From NCBI GenBank assembly GCA_016710465.1, contig JADJVS010000012.1, positions 186,001 through 250,000 on the forward strand: a DNA stretch of 64,000 bases, written 5' to 3'. The position numbers were made by a program, and so were the translations under genes. Numbering within the stretch: position 1 is the stretch's first letter; every line of letters starts with the position of its first letter. Below the pieces are notes generated by a model, which worked only from the letters and a program-made list of their open reading frames with translations, made no database searches and was not told the origin of the DNA. Below are positions 17,626-26,035 of the stretch, one piece after another. The DNA comes from Sulfuritalea sp. (lineage in GTDB: Bacteria > Pseudomonadota > Gammaproteobacteria > Burkholderiales > Rhodocyclaceae).

Positions 17626-17676
17626 TTGACAACAGGCCTGCCGACACTTACGATGCCGCATCTTTTGGTCTGACCA
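17626..17676 (+). promoter_or_regulatory. Promoter and operator of the dctQMP operon
   Basis: TTGACA (17626-17631), 17 bp, TACGAT (17649-17654) make a sigma-70 promoter reading toward dctQ. A second operator TGGTCTGACCA (17666-17676) sits at about +6 to +16, where a bound repressor would block initiation or early elongation. It is 96 bp centre to centre from the first operator. A leader of about 180 bases to the dctQ ATG follows, in which I see no gene. Confidence 0.65.
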
Positions 17677-17845
17677 CTGATCCACATCCCTTCACCCACC
17701 ATCACGGCCGGCCTGCATTCAAGGAGATTTTCTTGAGACCTGCGATGTTGCAACCGACTTCACCCAGCCGCATTTGCCGCATCGACCTTGGTCATGCGAT
17801 TCGCCTCGGCAGCGGCACCAATCCATTCCCACGGGAGACGTTCGC

Positions 17846-18505
17846 ATGAATGCCATGCTGAAAATGTCGCAATTGATCGACGGTCTGAACGAACGCGTCG
17901 GTCGCAGCCTGATGTGGCTGGTCCTCTTCGCCGTGGTCATCTCGGCGGTCAATGCCGTGGTGCGCAAGGCCTTCGACATGAGTTCGAACGCCTTCCTCGA
18001 AATCCAGTGGTACCTGTTCGCCGCCGTGGTCATGCTCGGCTCCGCCTACACCATGCTGCGCCAGGGGCACGTCAAGATCGATGTCATCGTCGGCCGCTTC
18101 TCCAAGCGCACCCAACTTATCGTCGAATGCGTCGGCATCGTGTTTTTCCTCTTTCCCTTCGTCTACAAGGTCAATCAACTGGTCTGGCCGCTGGTGATCC
18201 AGGCCTTCCACAGCGGCGAGATGTCGCAGAACGCCGGCGGCCTGATCCGCTGGCCGGTGTATGCCCTGGTACCCATCGGCTTCATCCTGCTGGGATTGCA
18301 GGGTCTGTCGGAATTGATCAAGCGCATCGGCTTCCTGCAAGGCATTGCCGTCGATCCAACGGCGCCGGTGCAAACCAAGACGGCCGAGGAAGAACTGGCC
18401 GAGGAAATCCTCAAGCATCAAGTCGCCCCCGAAGTGGTCGTGCGTGTCGAGGATTCCCTCGACATGCATGCGGACAGAAACAAAGCGAACGGGAGCACGA
18501 AATGA
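17846..18505 (+). CDS. dctQ: TRAP transporter small permease (DctQ)
   Basis: 219-aa inner-membrane protein with four predicted membrane segments (about 21-40, 50-70, 92-112 and 142-162). It forms the transporter membrane unit with DctM. The family signature appears as AFLEIQWYLFAAVVMLGSAYTMLRQGHVKIDV. ATG 17846 has GGGAG eight bases upstream. The C-terminal tail (residues about 175-219) is acidic and unusually long. The stop overlaps the dctM start (ATGA). Confidence 0.9.
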   Translation: MNAMLKMSQLIDGLNERVGRSLMWLVLFAVVISAVNAVVRKAFDMSSNAFLEIQWYLFAAVVMLGSAYTMLRQGHVKIDVIVGRFSKRTQLIVECVGIVFFLFPFVYKVNQLVWPLVIQAFHSGEMSQNAGGLIRWPVYALVPIGFILLGLQGLSELIKRIGFLQGIAVDPTAPVQTKTAEEELAEEILKHQVAPEVVVRVEDSLDMHADRNKANGSTK

Positions 18506-20265
18506 TCGAGTTCCTCCAGCACAACATGGCGCCGATCATGTTCGGCGGCCTGATCGTCTTCCTCCTGATGGGCTACTCGGTGGCCTTCTCCCTGGCGGCC
18601 TGCGGCCTGGCGTTCGGCGTCCTGGGCGTCGAACTGGGCTTGCTGCCCCAGTCCCTGCTGCAGGCGTTGCCGCTGCGCATCTTCGGCATCATCCAGAACG
18701 ACACGTTGCTGGCCATCCCCTTCTTCACCTTCATGGGCCTGATTCTCGAACGATCGGGCATGGCCGAGGACCTGCTCGACACCATCGGCCAGTTGTTCGG
18801 GCCGATCCGCGGTGGCCTGGCCTACGCGGTGATCTTCGTCGGCGCCATGCTCGCGGCCACCACCGGCGTCGTCGCCGCCTCGGTGATCTCGATGGGCCTG
18901 ATCTCGCTGCCGATCATGCTGCGCTACGGCTACGACCGGCGCATCGCCTCGGGCGTGATCGCCGCGTCAGGTACGCTGGCGCAGATCATCCCGCCCTCGC
19001 TGGTGCTGATCGTGATCGCCGACCAGCTCGGCCGCAGCGTCGGCGACCTGTACGCCGGCGCCTTCATCCCCGGCTTCATCCTCACCGGCCTCTATGTCGC
19101 CTGGGTCTTCATCATCAGCCTGGTCAAGCCGGCCTATGTACCTGCCCTGCCGCTCGAAGCACGCACCATCCGCGAGGATGACGGCAGCGCCGGCCTGACT
19201 TCCGTATTGGCGCTGGTCGTCGTTTCAACGGGCGCCGCGATTGCGTTTGCCAAGACGCGGCCGGCGGAAACACCGACCGACGAACTGATCGTGGTCGCCA
19301 TGTGCGTCGGCGTCGGCGTCGCCTTCTCGCTCGCGGTGATCAACAAGGTGACCAAGATGGGCCTGCTCTCGCGCATGGCCGAGCGTGTCACTTTCGTCCT
19401 GATCCCGCCGCTGGCGCTGATCTTCCTCGTGCTCGGCACCATCTTCCTCGGCATCGCGACGCCGACCGAGGGCGGCGCCATGGGTGCGGTCGGCGCCCTG
19501 ATCATGGCCATCTCGCGCCGGCGCCTGAGCATGAGCCTGATGAAGCAGGCGATGGACGCGACCATGAAGCTGTCCTGCTTCGTGGTCTTCATCCTGCTCG
19601 GCGCCACGGTGTTCAGCCTGACCTTCCAGGCCGTCGATGGCTCGGTCTGGGTCGAGCACCTGCTGACCGGCCTGCCCGGCGGCCAGGTCGGCTTCCTGAT
19701 CGTGGTCAACCTGCTGGTCTTCTTCCTCGCCTTCTTCCTCGACTTCTTCGAGCTGGCCTTCATCGTCATTCCGCTGCTGGGGCCGGTGGCGGAGAAGCTG
19801 GGCATCGACCTGGTCTGGTTCGGCGTGCTGATGGCGGTGAACATGCAGACCTCCTTCATGCACCCGCCCTTCGGCTTCGCGCTGTTCTACCTGCGCAGCG
19901 TGGCGCCGCACAGCGAGTACATCGACCGCCTGACGCAGAAGAAGATCGCACCGGTCACCACCACCCAGATCTACTGGGGCGCGGTGCCCTTCGTCGTCAT
20001 TCAAGTGCTCATGGTCGGCCTGCTGATCGCCTTCCCCGGCCTGGTCAGCACGCCGGACACGGCAGCCAAGGTCGATCCAAACAGCATACAACTGGAAGCC
20101 CCGCCGGTGCCGACGCTGGAGCAGGCCGCCGACGAGAAGGATGAGGCCGAGCAAAGCGCCGCCGACAAGGACAAGGTCGACGGCAAGGAAGAGGAAGAGA
20201 AGGAAGAGGAAGCCGACGATCCGGCGAAGGCCCTGGAGCAGTCGCTGAAGCCGGGCAAGAAATAG
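18502..20265 (+). CDS. dctM: TRAP transporter large permease (DctM)
   Basis: 587-aa sodium-coupled permease subunit with 12 or more membrane segments. Conserved pieces include DTLLAIPFFTFMGLILERSGMAEDLL, the TTGVVAASVISMGLISLP region and GIATPTEGGAMGAVGAL. It is about 100-150 aa longer than a minimal DctM (about 430 aa): an insert around residues 210-270 adds hydrophobic segments, and the last about 75 residues form a Glu/Lys/Asp-rich tail (KEEEEKEEEADDPAK). ATG 18502 overlaps the dctQ stop. Confidence 0.92.
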   Translation: MIEFLQHNMAPIMFGGLIVFLLMGYSVAFSLAACGLAFGVLGVELGLLPQSLLQALPLRIFGIIQNDTLLAIPFFTFMGLILERSGMAEDLLDTIGQLFGPIRGGLAYAVIFVGAMLAATTGVVAASVISMGLISLPIMLRYGYDRRIASGVIAASGTLAQIIPPSLVLIVIADQLGRSVGDLYAGAFIPGFILTGLYVAWVFIISLVKPAYVPALPLEARTIREDDGSAGLTSVLALVVVSTGAAIAFAKTRPAETPTDELIVVAMCVGVGVAFSLAVINKVTKMGLLSRMAERVTFVLIPPLALIFLVLGTIFLGIATPTEGGAMGAVGALIMAISRRRLSMSLMKQAMDATMKLSCFVVFILLGATVFSLTFQAVDGSVWVEHLLTGLPGGQVGFLIVVNLLVFFLAFFLDFFELAFIVIPLLGPVAEKLGIDLVWFGVLMAVNMQTSFMHPPFGFALFYLRSVAPHSEYIDRLTQKKIAPVTTTQIYWGAVPFVVIQVLMVGLLIAFPGLVSTPDTAAKVDPNSIQLEAPPVPTLEQAADEKDEAEQSAADKDKVDGKEEEEKEEEADDPAKALEQSLKPGKK

Positions 20266-20283
20266 TAGCGGTGGTGTAGTATC

Positions 20284-20314
20284 CGGCGACCGCCCGCGGG
20301 GGCGTCGCCGTTTT
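20284..20314 (+). terminator. Hairpin between dctM and dctP (attenuator or RNA stabiliser)
   Basis: Left arm 20284-20295 and right arm 20300-20310 pair as CGGCGAC-GCCC over 11 bp with one bulged C and a GCGG loop, followed by only TTTT. The short U run suggests partial termination or protection of the upstream mRNA end rather than full stop, because dctP follows directly. Confidence 0.5.
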
Positions 20315-20343
20315 GGATGAACAACAATCGAGGAGACTCATAC

Positions 20344-21474
20344 ATGGAACGTCGCAAGTTTTTGCAAAACGCCGCCGGTACTGGATTGGCCGGCATCCTG
20401 GCTGCTGGTGTCGCACCGGCGGTGCATGCCCAGGCCCCGGCCATCCGCTGGCGCCTGGCATCGAGCTTCCCCAAGGCGCTCGACACGATTTACGGCGCTG
20501 CCGAGACCTTCTCCAAGGCGGTCTCCGAGGCCACCGGCGGCAAGTTCACCATCTCGGTCCATGCCGGCGGCGAGTTGATGCCCCCCTTTGGCGTGGTCGA
20601 TGGCGTGCAGCAGGGCACCGTCGAGTGCGCGCACACCGCCCCCTACTATTTCTTCGGCAAGGACGACACCTTCGCCATCGACTGCGCGATTCCCTTCGGT
20701 CTCAACAGCCGCCAGATGACTGCCTGGATGTATGAAGGCAACGGCATGAAGCTGCTGCGCGAGTTCTACGCCGGCTACAACATCGTCAATTTCCCGATGG
20801 GTAACACCGGAGCCCAGATGGGCGGCTGGTACCGCAAGGAGATCAAGACCCTGGCCGACATCAAGGGCCTCAAGATGCGCATCGGCGGCTTCGGCGGCAA
20901 GGTGCTGTCGGCCATCGGCGGCGTACCGCAGAACATCCCCGGCGGCGAAATCTACCAGGCGCTGGAAAAGGGCACCATCGACGCCACCGAGTGGGTTGGT
21001 CCCTATGACGACGAGAAGCTCGGCTTCGTCAAGGTCGCCAAACACTACTACTACCCCGGTTGGTGGGAAGGCGGCCCGCAGCTTTCGCTCTACGTCAACC
21101 AGAAGGCCTACGACGCACTGCCGGCGGACTACAAGGCGATCCTCGCCTCGGCTGCTTCCCATGCCCACGTCGTAATGCAGTCCAAGTACGACGCCAAGAA
21201 TCCGGCGGCGCTGAAGCGCCTGGTCGCCGCGGGCGCCAAGCTGCACGTCTTCGACAAGAGCATCCTCAAGGCCGCCCACGACGCCGCCATGGCGCTGTAT
21301 GACGACCTGGCCTCCAAGAACCCGAACTGGAAGAAGGTCTATACGGATTACGCCGCCTTCCGCGACGAGCAGCACCTGTGGTTCCGCTTCGCCGAAGCCG
21401 GCTTCGACAACTTCATGCAGACCGGCCGCAGCGGCCCCGCCAAAAAGGCAGCCCCGGCGCCGAAGAAGAAGTAG
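20344..21474 (+). CDS. dctP: TRAP transporter substrate-binding protein, TakP-like (DctP family)
   Basis: 376-aa periplasmic receptor. The N-terminus MERRKFLQ followed by NAAGTGLAGILAAG and cleavage near AVHAQA is a twin-arginine signal. The mature part closely follows TakP of Rhodobacter, a 2-oxo acid binder: RWRLASSFPKALDTIYG, NTGAQMGGWYRKEI, ATEWVGPYDDEKLGF and YYYPGWWEGGP. A pyruvate-like or other 2-oxo carboxylate ligand is therefore likely but unproven. ATG 20344 has GAGGAG upstream. The C-terminus ends in an odd Ala/Pro/Lys tail (PAKKAAPAPKKK). Confidence 0.92.
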   Translation: MERRKFLQNAAGTGLAGILAAGVAPAVHAQAPAIRWRLASSFPKALDTIYGAAETFSKAVSEATGGKFTISVHAGGELMPPFGVVDGVQQGTVECAHTAPYYFFGKDDTFAIDCAIPFGLNSRQMTAWMYEGNGMKLLREFYAGYNIVNFPMGNTGAQMGGWYRKEIKTLADIKGLKMRIGGFGGKVLSAIGGVPQNIPGGEIYQALEKGTIDATEWVGPYDDEKLGFVKVAKHYYYPGWWEGGPQLSLYVNQKAYDALPADYKAILASAASHAHVVMQSKYDAKNPAALKRLVAAGAKLHVFDKSILKAAHDAAMALYDDLASKNPNWKKVYTDYAAFRDEQHLWFRFAEAGFDNFMQTGRSGPAKKAAPAPKKK

Positions 21475-21506
21475 GGCCGCATCCGGCTGGCAACAGCCAC
21501 CCCGGC

Positions 21507-21537
21507 AAACCCCGCCACGGCGGGGTTTGTTTTTTTG
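21507..21537 (+). terminator. Rho-independent terminator of the dctQMP operon
   Basis: Perfect 10-bp stem AAACCCCGCC (21507-21516) and GGCGGGGTTT (21519-21528), followed by GTTTTTTTG. It lies 33 bp after the dctP stop and separates the operon from the CoA-transferase gene. Confidence 0.92.
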
Positions 21538-21631
21538 TGAGCCGGAGTTGTCGGCGCCGGTCCATTGGATCGCCGCGGCGCGATAATTCGCCGACAGTCC
21601 CTGGCGACAGAATTTCAGCGAGGTACCCGCC

Positions 21632-23644
21632 ATGCCACAACACCCCCTGATCGCCTCCCTGCGTGGCGGCGACACCGGCAAGCTGATGAGCGCCCGTCAG
21701 GCCGTGCAATTGATCCGCGATGGCGACACCATCGCCACCGGCGGCTTCGTCGGCATCGGCTTTGCCGAAAACATCGCCGTCGCGCTCGAGGCGCGATTTC
21801 TCGAGACGCAGGAAGCTGATACCCACGGCCTGGGCCATCCGCGTGATCTCACGCTGGTGTATGCCGCCGGCCAGGGCGACGGCAAGGAGCGCGGCCTCAA
21901 TCACCTGGGCCACGACGGCCTGGTCAGGCGCGTCATCGGCGGGCACTGGGGACTGGTGCCGACGCTGCAGCAGCTTGCGGTCGCCAACCGCATCGAGGCC
22001 TGGAACCTGCCGCAGGGCGTGATCTGCCACCTGTTTCGCGATATCGCCGCCGGCAAGCCCGGAACCCTGACCCGGATCGGGCTCGGTACCTTCGTCGATC
22101 CCCGCCATGGCGGCGGCAAGCTCAACGAACGGACCATTGCCAGCGGTGTCGACCTGGTGCGCCTGATGCCGATCGACGGCGAAGATTTTCTGTTCTACAA
22201 GGCCTTCCCGATCCATGTCGGCATCATCCGCGGCACCACGGCGGATTCCGACGGCAATATCACCATGGAGCGCGAGGCCCTGACGCTCGAAGCACAGGCC
22301 ATTGCCATGGCGGCGCATAACTCAGGGGGCATCGTCATCGCCCAGGTGGAGCGCATCGCCGACAGGAACACCCTCAACCCGCGCCAGGTGAAGATTCCCG
22401 GGGTTCTGGTGGATTGCGTGGTGGTCGCGGAAAAGCCCGAGTACCACATGCAGACCTTCATCGAACCCTACAGCGCCGCGTTTTCCGGCGAGATACGGGT
22501 ACCGATCTCGGCCGTGGCGCCGATGGGGCTCGACGAGCGCAAGATCATTGCCCGGCGCGCGGCGATGGAGCTCTCTGCAAACGACGTGGTTAACCTCGGC
22601 ATCGGCATGCCGGAAGGCATCGCCAGCGTTGCGACGGAGGAAAAAATCCTCGACCTCATCACCCTCACCGCCGAGCCTGGCGTGATCGGGGGCGTTCCGG
22701 CCGGGGGGCTCAATTTCGGCGCGGCCATCAATACCCAGGCCATTGTCGATCAGCCCAGCCAGTTCGATTTCTACGACGGCGGCGGCCTCGATATTGCTTT
22801 CCTCGGCCTGGCCCAGGCCGATCGGGAAGGTAACCTCAACGTCTCGAAGTTCGGCCCCAAGCTTGCCGGCGCCGGCGGCTTCATCAACATCAGCCAGAGC
22901 GCAAAGAAGGTGGTCTTCGTCGGCACTTTCACCGCCGGCAAGCTCGAACTCGCACTCGATGCCGGCGGCCTGAAAATTCTCGCCGACGGCAAGGCGATGA
23001 AGTTCGTGAACGAGGTCGAACACCGCACGTTCAGCGGCCCGGTTGCCGCCACGAGCGGGAAGACCGTGCTCTACATCACTGAGCGCTGCGTGTTCCGCCT
23101 TTGCGCCGAGGGTCTGGAACTGATCGAGATCGCGCCCGGCGTCGATCTGCGGCGCGACATTCTGGACCGCATGGAATTCGCGCCGCTCATGCGCCAGCCG
23201 CCAGCGCTGATGGACGCGCGCATTTTCAGCGCGGAGCCGATGGGCCTGCGCCCCGGCCTGCTGGAAATGCCGCTGGAACAGCGCCTCAGCTACGACGACG
23301 GGCAGAACGTGTTCTTTGTCAATTTCGAGGGCTTGTCGGTACGCAGCGGCGCCGACATCGATCGCATCCTGGCCGCGGTGGAGTCACGCCTGGCGCCGAT
23401 CGGCCACAAGGTGGCGGCGATCGTGAACTACGACCGCTTCAGCATCGCGCCGGAACTGATCGACGACTACACGGCCATGGTCAAGGGCATCATGGACCGG
23501 TACTACACCGACGTGACGCGCTATACCTCGAGCACCTTCCTTCGCGCCAGGCTGGGCGAATCCTTCGGCAAGCGCGTCGCCGACCCGCAGATCTTCGGCA
23601 GCCGCGACGAGGCGCAGCAACGCTTGAAATCCGCGGGCGGCTGA
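21632..23644 (+). CDS. Acyl-CoA:carboxylate CoA-transferase (YdiF/Pct-like) with C-terminal extension
   Basis: 670-aa family I CoA-transferase that likely moves CoA between acetate, propionate or similar acids. The alpha-like half (about 17-280) has TGGFVGIGFAENI; the beta-like half (about 300-540) has VVNLGIGMPEGIA and the catalytic Glu348 in TLTAEPGVIGG. Relatives such as YdiF and propionate CoA-transferase end near residue 540 (IFSAEPMGL). Here about 130 residues follow, with VFFVNFEGLSVRSGADIDRIL and AAIVNYDRFSIAPE, of unknown role. It sits between the TRAP operon terminator and the convergent acetate kinase fusion, 16 bp apart. Confidence 0.88.
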   Translation: MPQHPLIASLRGGDTGKLMSARQAVQLIRDGDTIATGGFVGIGFAENIAVALEARFLETQEADTHGLGHPRDLTLVYAAGQGDGKERGLNHLGHDGLVRRVIGGHWGLVPTLQQLAVANRIEAWNLPQGVICHLFRDIAAGKPGTLTRIGLGTFVDPRHGGGKLNERTIASGVDLVRLMPIDGEDFLFYKAFPIHVGIIRGTTADSDGNITMEREALTLEAQAIAMAAHNSGGIVIAQVERIADRNTLNPRQVKIPGVLVDCVVVAEKPEYHMQTFIEPYSAAFSGEIRVPISAVAPMGLDERKIIARRAAMELSANDVVNLGIGMPEGIASVATEEKILDLITLTAEPGVIGGVPAGGLNFGAAINTQAIVDQPSQFDFYDGGGLDIAFLGLAQADREGNLNVSKFGPKLAGAGGFINISQSAKKVVFVGTFTAGKLELALDAGGLKILADGKAMKFVNEVEHRTFSGPVAATSGKTVLYITERCVFRLCAEGLELIEIAPGVDLRRDILDRMEFAPLMRQPPALMDARIFSAEPMGLRPGLLEMPLEQRLSYDDGQNVFFVNFEGLSVRSGADIDRILAAVESRLAPIGHKVAAIVNYDRFSIAPELIDDYTAMVKGIMDRYYTDVTRYTSSTFLRARLGESFGKRVADPQIFGSRDEAQQRLKSAGG

Positions 23645-23660
23645 CGCGCCGGCCACGCCC

Positions 23661-25988
23661 TCAGGCGCGACTCTGGATTTCCTCGATGAAGCCCTGCATG
23701 CCGGTGGTGATATTGCCGGCATTGCCTTCATCGGTGTCGATGTGCATGGCCAAACGGTAGTTGGGATTCACCCGCACCACGACGTCGCCGTAGGTCACTT
23801 CGCGCTCACCCTCGATGCGCACGCGCACCACGTAGCGATCGCGCAGGCGCAGGCGCATGGCATCCTCGGGAGACATGTGGATATGACGCTGGGCACAGAT
23901 CACACCACGCTCGAGTTGCGCGCTACCGGCCGGCCCTTCAAGGCGCAGCCCGGGCGTGTTGGCAAGATCGCCGGACTCGCGTATCGGCGGTTGCACGCCC
24001 AGCTTGAACTGCTCGGTCATGGCGATCTCGACCTGGGTTTCCTTGCGCGTCGGTCCGAGCACGCGCACATTGGCGATGCGCCCCTTGGGGCCGACGAGAT
24101 CCACCTTCTCGGCGCAGGCAAACTGCCCCGGCTGCGAGAGTTCATGTTCCGGCGTGAGCTGGTGGCCGGGGCCAAAGAGTTTCTCGACATCGGCCTGGGC
24201 CAGATGCACGTGGTGCGCCGAGACCTCGATCGGAATCGGCGATGCCGCCTCGTCGCGGATGGCCAGGGTGATCTGGTTGCGCTCGATGGCACGCAAGGCT
24301 TCCCAGGCCAGCAGGCGTTCGTCATTGTTGGCGACAACGATGATGGTGACCGGCGAGTCGTCGGCGGAGATGACCGCGAAATCGCTCACCGCGCCCAGGC
24401 TGCTGTTCTTGTCCTCGTCGAGCTTGATGCCCATGTAGGCCAGGCCCTGGCAAGCCAGGCTGCGCACGGCGGGACTGGTCTCGCCGATGTCACCGGTGAA
24501 GGCCAAGACGCTGGCACCGCCCATCGCCGCAACGTAGGCGCCGATGTTCTTGCGGATCTGATAGCAGAAGGCCTTGTGCGCCAGCAGCGCGCGATGGTGG
24601 CCCTCGGCGGCGGCGGCTTCGATCTCGTGGATGTCGCTGGAAATCCCCGAGATGCCCTTGAGGCCGCTTTCCGAATTGATCAGCTTGTTGAGTTCGTCCG
24701 GACCGAGCTTGTAGCGCTCCATGAGCTGGATCATGATCGCCGGATCGAGGCTGCCGGATCGGCTGGGCATGATCAGTCCGTCCGAAGGCGTCATGCCCAT
24801 CGTGGTGTCCACCGAGCGGCCGTGGTCGATGGCACACATCGAAGCGCCGACGCCAAGATGGCAGGAGATGATTTCCAGCTCGCCCAGTGGCCGCTTTACG
24901 ACTTCCGCCGCCTTCAGCGAAACGTAGCGGTGCGAGGTGCCATGGAAGCCGTAGCGGCGTATGCCTTCCTTTTTGTACCACTCGTAGGGCAGGCCGTAGA
25001 GATAGGCATAGGTCGGCAGCGTCTGGTGGAAGGCGGTGTCGAACACGGCGACATGCGGCACGCCGGGAAAGAACTTCATCGCCTCGCGCATGCCTTCGAG
25101 GTTGTGCGGGTTGTGCAAGGGCGCGAGTTCCGCCAGGGCTTCGATGTCGGCCAGCACCTGGGGGGTGATCACCGTGGCGCTGGAGAACTTGCTGCCGCCA
25201 TGGACCACGCGGTGGCCGACGGCGATGACGTCCAGCGGCGTAAACAGGTAGCGATTGTCGAGATCCAGCATGGACTCGAACAGCACATTGAAGAATTCGC
25301 TGAAGGCGAACGAGGATCGCTCGCGGCGCGTGGTTTTGCCGGCCGCCGTCATCGTGATGTGCACGGTCTCGCAGTCGGCGCAGTCGACCACGCCATGAAC
25401 GTCCAGCGACTCGTCGTGGGTGTCGTAGATGCCGAAGCGGATCTGGCTCAAGCCGGCATTGATCGAGAGGATCTTGCCGTGCACCTCCTTCTTCAGGCTC
25501 AGCGCATACGGATCGTCGGATTGCGCCAGCGCGCGGGCGCGCAATTGGCTGCTGGTGACATCGACGGCCTGCGCGCGCGCGCGGTCGGCGAGCAGCTTGG
25601 AGAGATACAGGATGGCCTTGGGATTGACCAGGATATGGCTGCTGACCACGTCCTGCGGAATCAGCAATACCAGGCAGCGATTGCCGGCGATGACGTCGGC
25701 AACCGTACGATCTCCGGTCAGCACCGACATTTCGCCGAACACGTCGCCCACTTCCAGCGGGCTCATGACGATGCGCCCACCGGTGTTGTCGGCCACCGAA
25801 ATCTCGCCGTGGCCGTCGATCAGCGCGCCGATGAAACGTCCCTCCTCGCCGCACTGGATGATGGATTCATTCCCCTCGAAGGTGCGCAGTTCGGAGCCAT
25901 CGACAATGGACTCGATGCCCACCGGGGTGAAGCTTTCGAACAGCGGCACCTGCTTGAGCAGAAAGGAAATCAGTTCGTCACGGGTCAT
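23661..25988 (-). CDS. Triple fusion: cyclic-nucleotide-binding domain + acetate kinase + PduL-type phosphotransacylase
   Basis: 775-aa protein with three domains. Residues 1-140: a cNMP/Crp-type beta-barrel with the phosphate-binding cassette FGEMSVLTGDRT (84-95). Residues 172-575: acetate/propionate kinase with INAGLSQIR (176-184), GHRVVHGG (Arg260), FDTAFH (Asp317), YGFHGTSH, HLGVGAS, RSG (Arg410) and GETS (Glu503). Residues 585-775: PduL-type phosphotransacylase with zinc ligands HVH (593-595), HIH (702-704) and His749 of HIDTDE. Together it could convert acyl-CoA to acyl phosphate to acid plus ATP in one chain, gated by a nucleotide. In the kinase, two phosphate-loop serines are Leu180 and Gln182, the usual Lys is Arg184, and the Asn of HLGNG is Val380. 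ATG 25988 is chosen since a TATAAT lies just upstream. Confidence 0.9.
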   Translation of the reverse strand: MTRDELISFLLKQVPLFESFTPVGIESIVDGSELRTFEGNESIIQCGEEGRFIGALIDGHGEISVADNTGGRIVMSPLEVGDVFGEMSVLTGDRTVADVIAGNRCLVLLIPQDVVSSHILVNPKAILYLSKLLADRARAQAVDVTSSQLRARALAQSDDPYALSLKKEVHGKILSINAGLSQIRFGIYDTHDESLDVHGVVDCADCETVHITMTAAGKTTRRERSSFAFSEFFNVLFESMLDLDNRYLFTPLDVIAVGHRVVHGGSKFSSATVITPQVLADIEALAELAPLHNPHNLEGMREAMKFFPGVPHVAVFDTAFHQTLPTYAYLYGLPYEWYKKEGIRRYGFHGTSHRYVSLKAAEVVKRPLGELEIISCHLGVGASMCAIDHGRSVDTTMGMTPSDGLIMPSRSGSLDPAIMIQLMERYKLGPDELNKLINSESGLKGISGISSDIHEIEAAAAEGHHRALLAHKAFCYQIRKNIGAYVAAMGGASVLAFTGDIGETSPAVRSLACQGLAYMGIKLDEDKNSSLGAVSDFAVISADDSPVTIIVVANNDERLLAWEALRAIERNQITLAIRDEAASPIPIEVSAHHVHLAQADVEKLFGPGHQLTPEHELSQPGQFACAEKVDLVGPKGRIANVRVLGPTRKETQVEIAMTEQFKLGVQPPIRESGDLANTPGLRLEGPAGSAQLERGVICAQRHIHMSPEDAMRLRLRDRYVVRVRIEGEREVTYGDVVVRVNPNYRLAMHIDTDEGNAGNITTGMQGFIEEIQSRA

Positions 25989-26019
25989 GATGGTTTCTTG
26001 CCGGGAATCGGGATACTTG

Positions 26020-26035
26020 GCAATTATTATATTGC
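26020..26035 (-). promoter_or_regulatory. Possible promoter and inverted repeat upstream of the kinase fusion
   Basis: A perfect TATAAT (26031-26026, minus) lies about 38 bp before ATG 25988, without a good -35. It is framed by the inverted repeat GCAAT-N6-ATTGC (26020-26035), with another ATTGC copy at 26039-26043. This is a candidate regulator site; the regulator is unknown. Confidence 0.4.
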
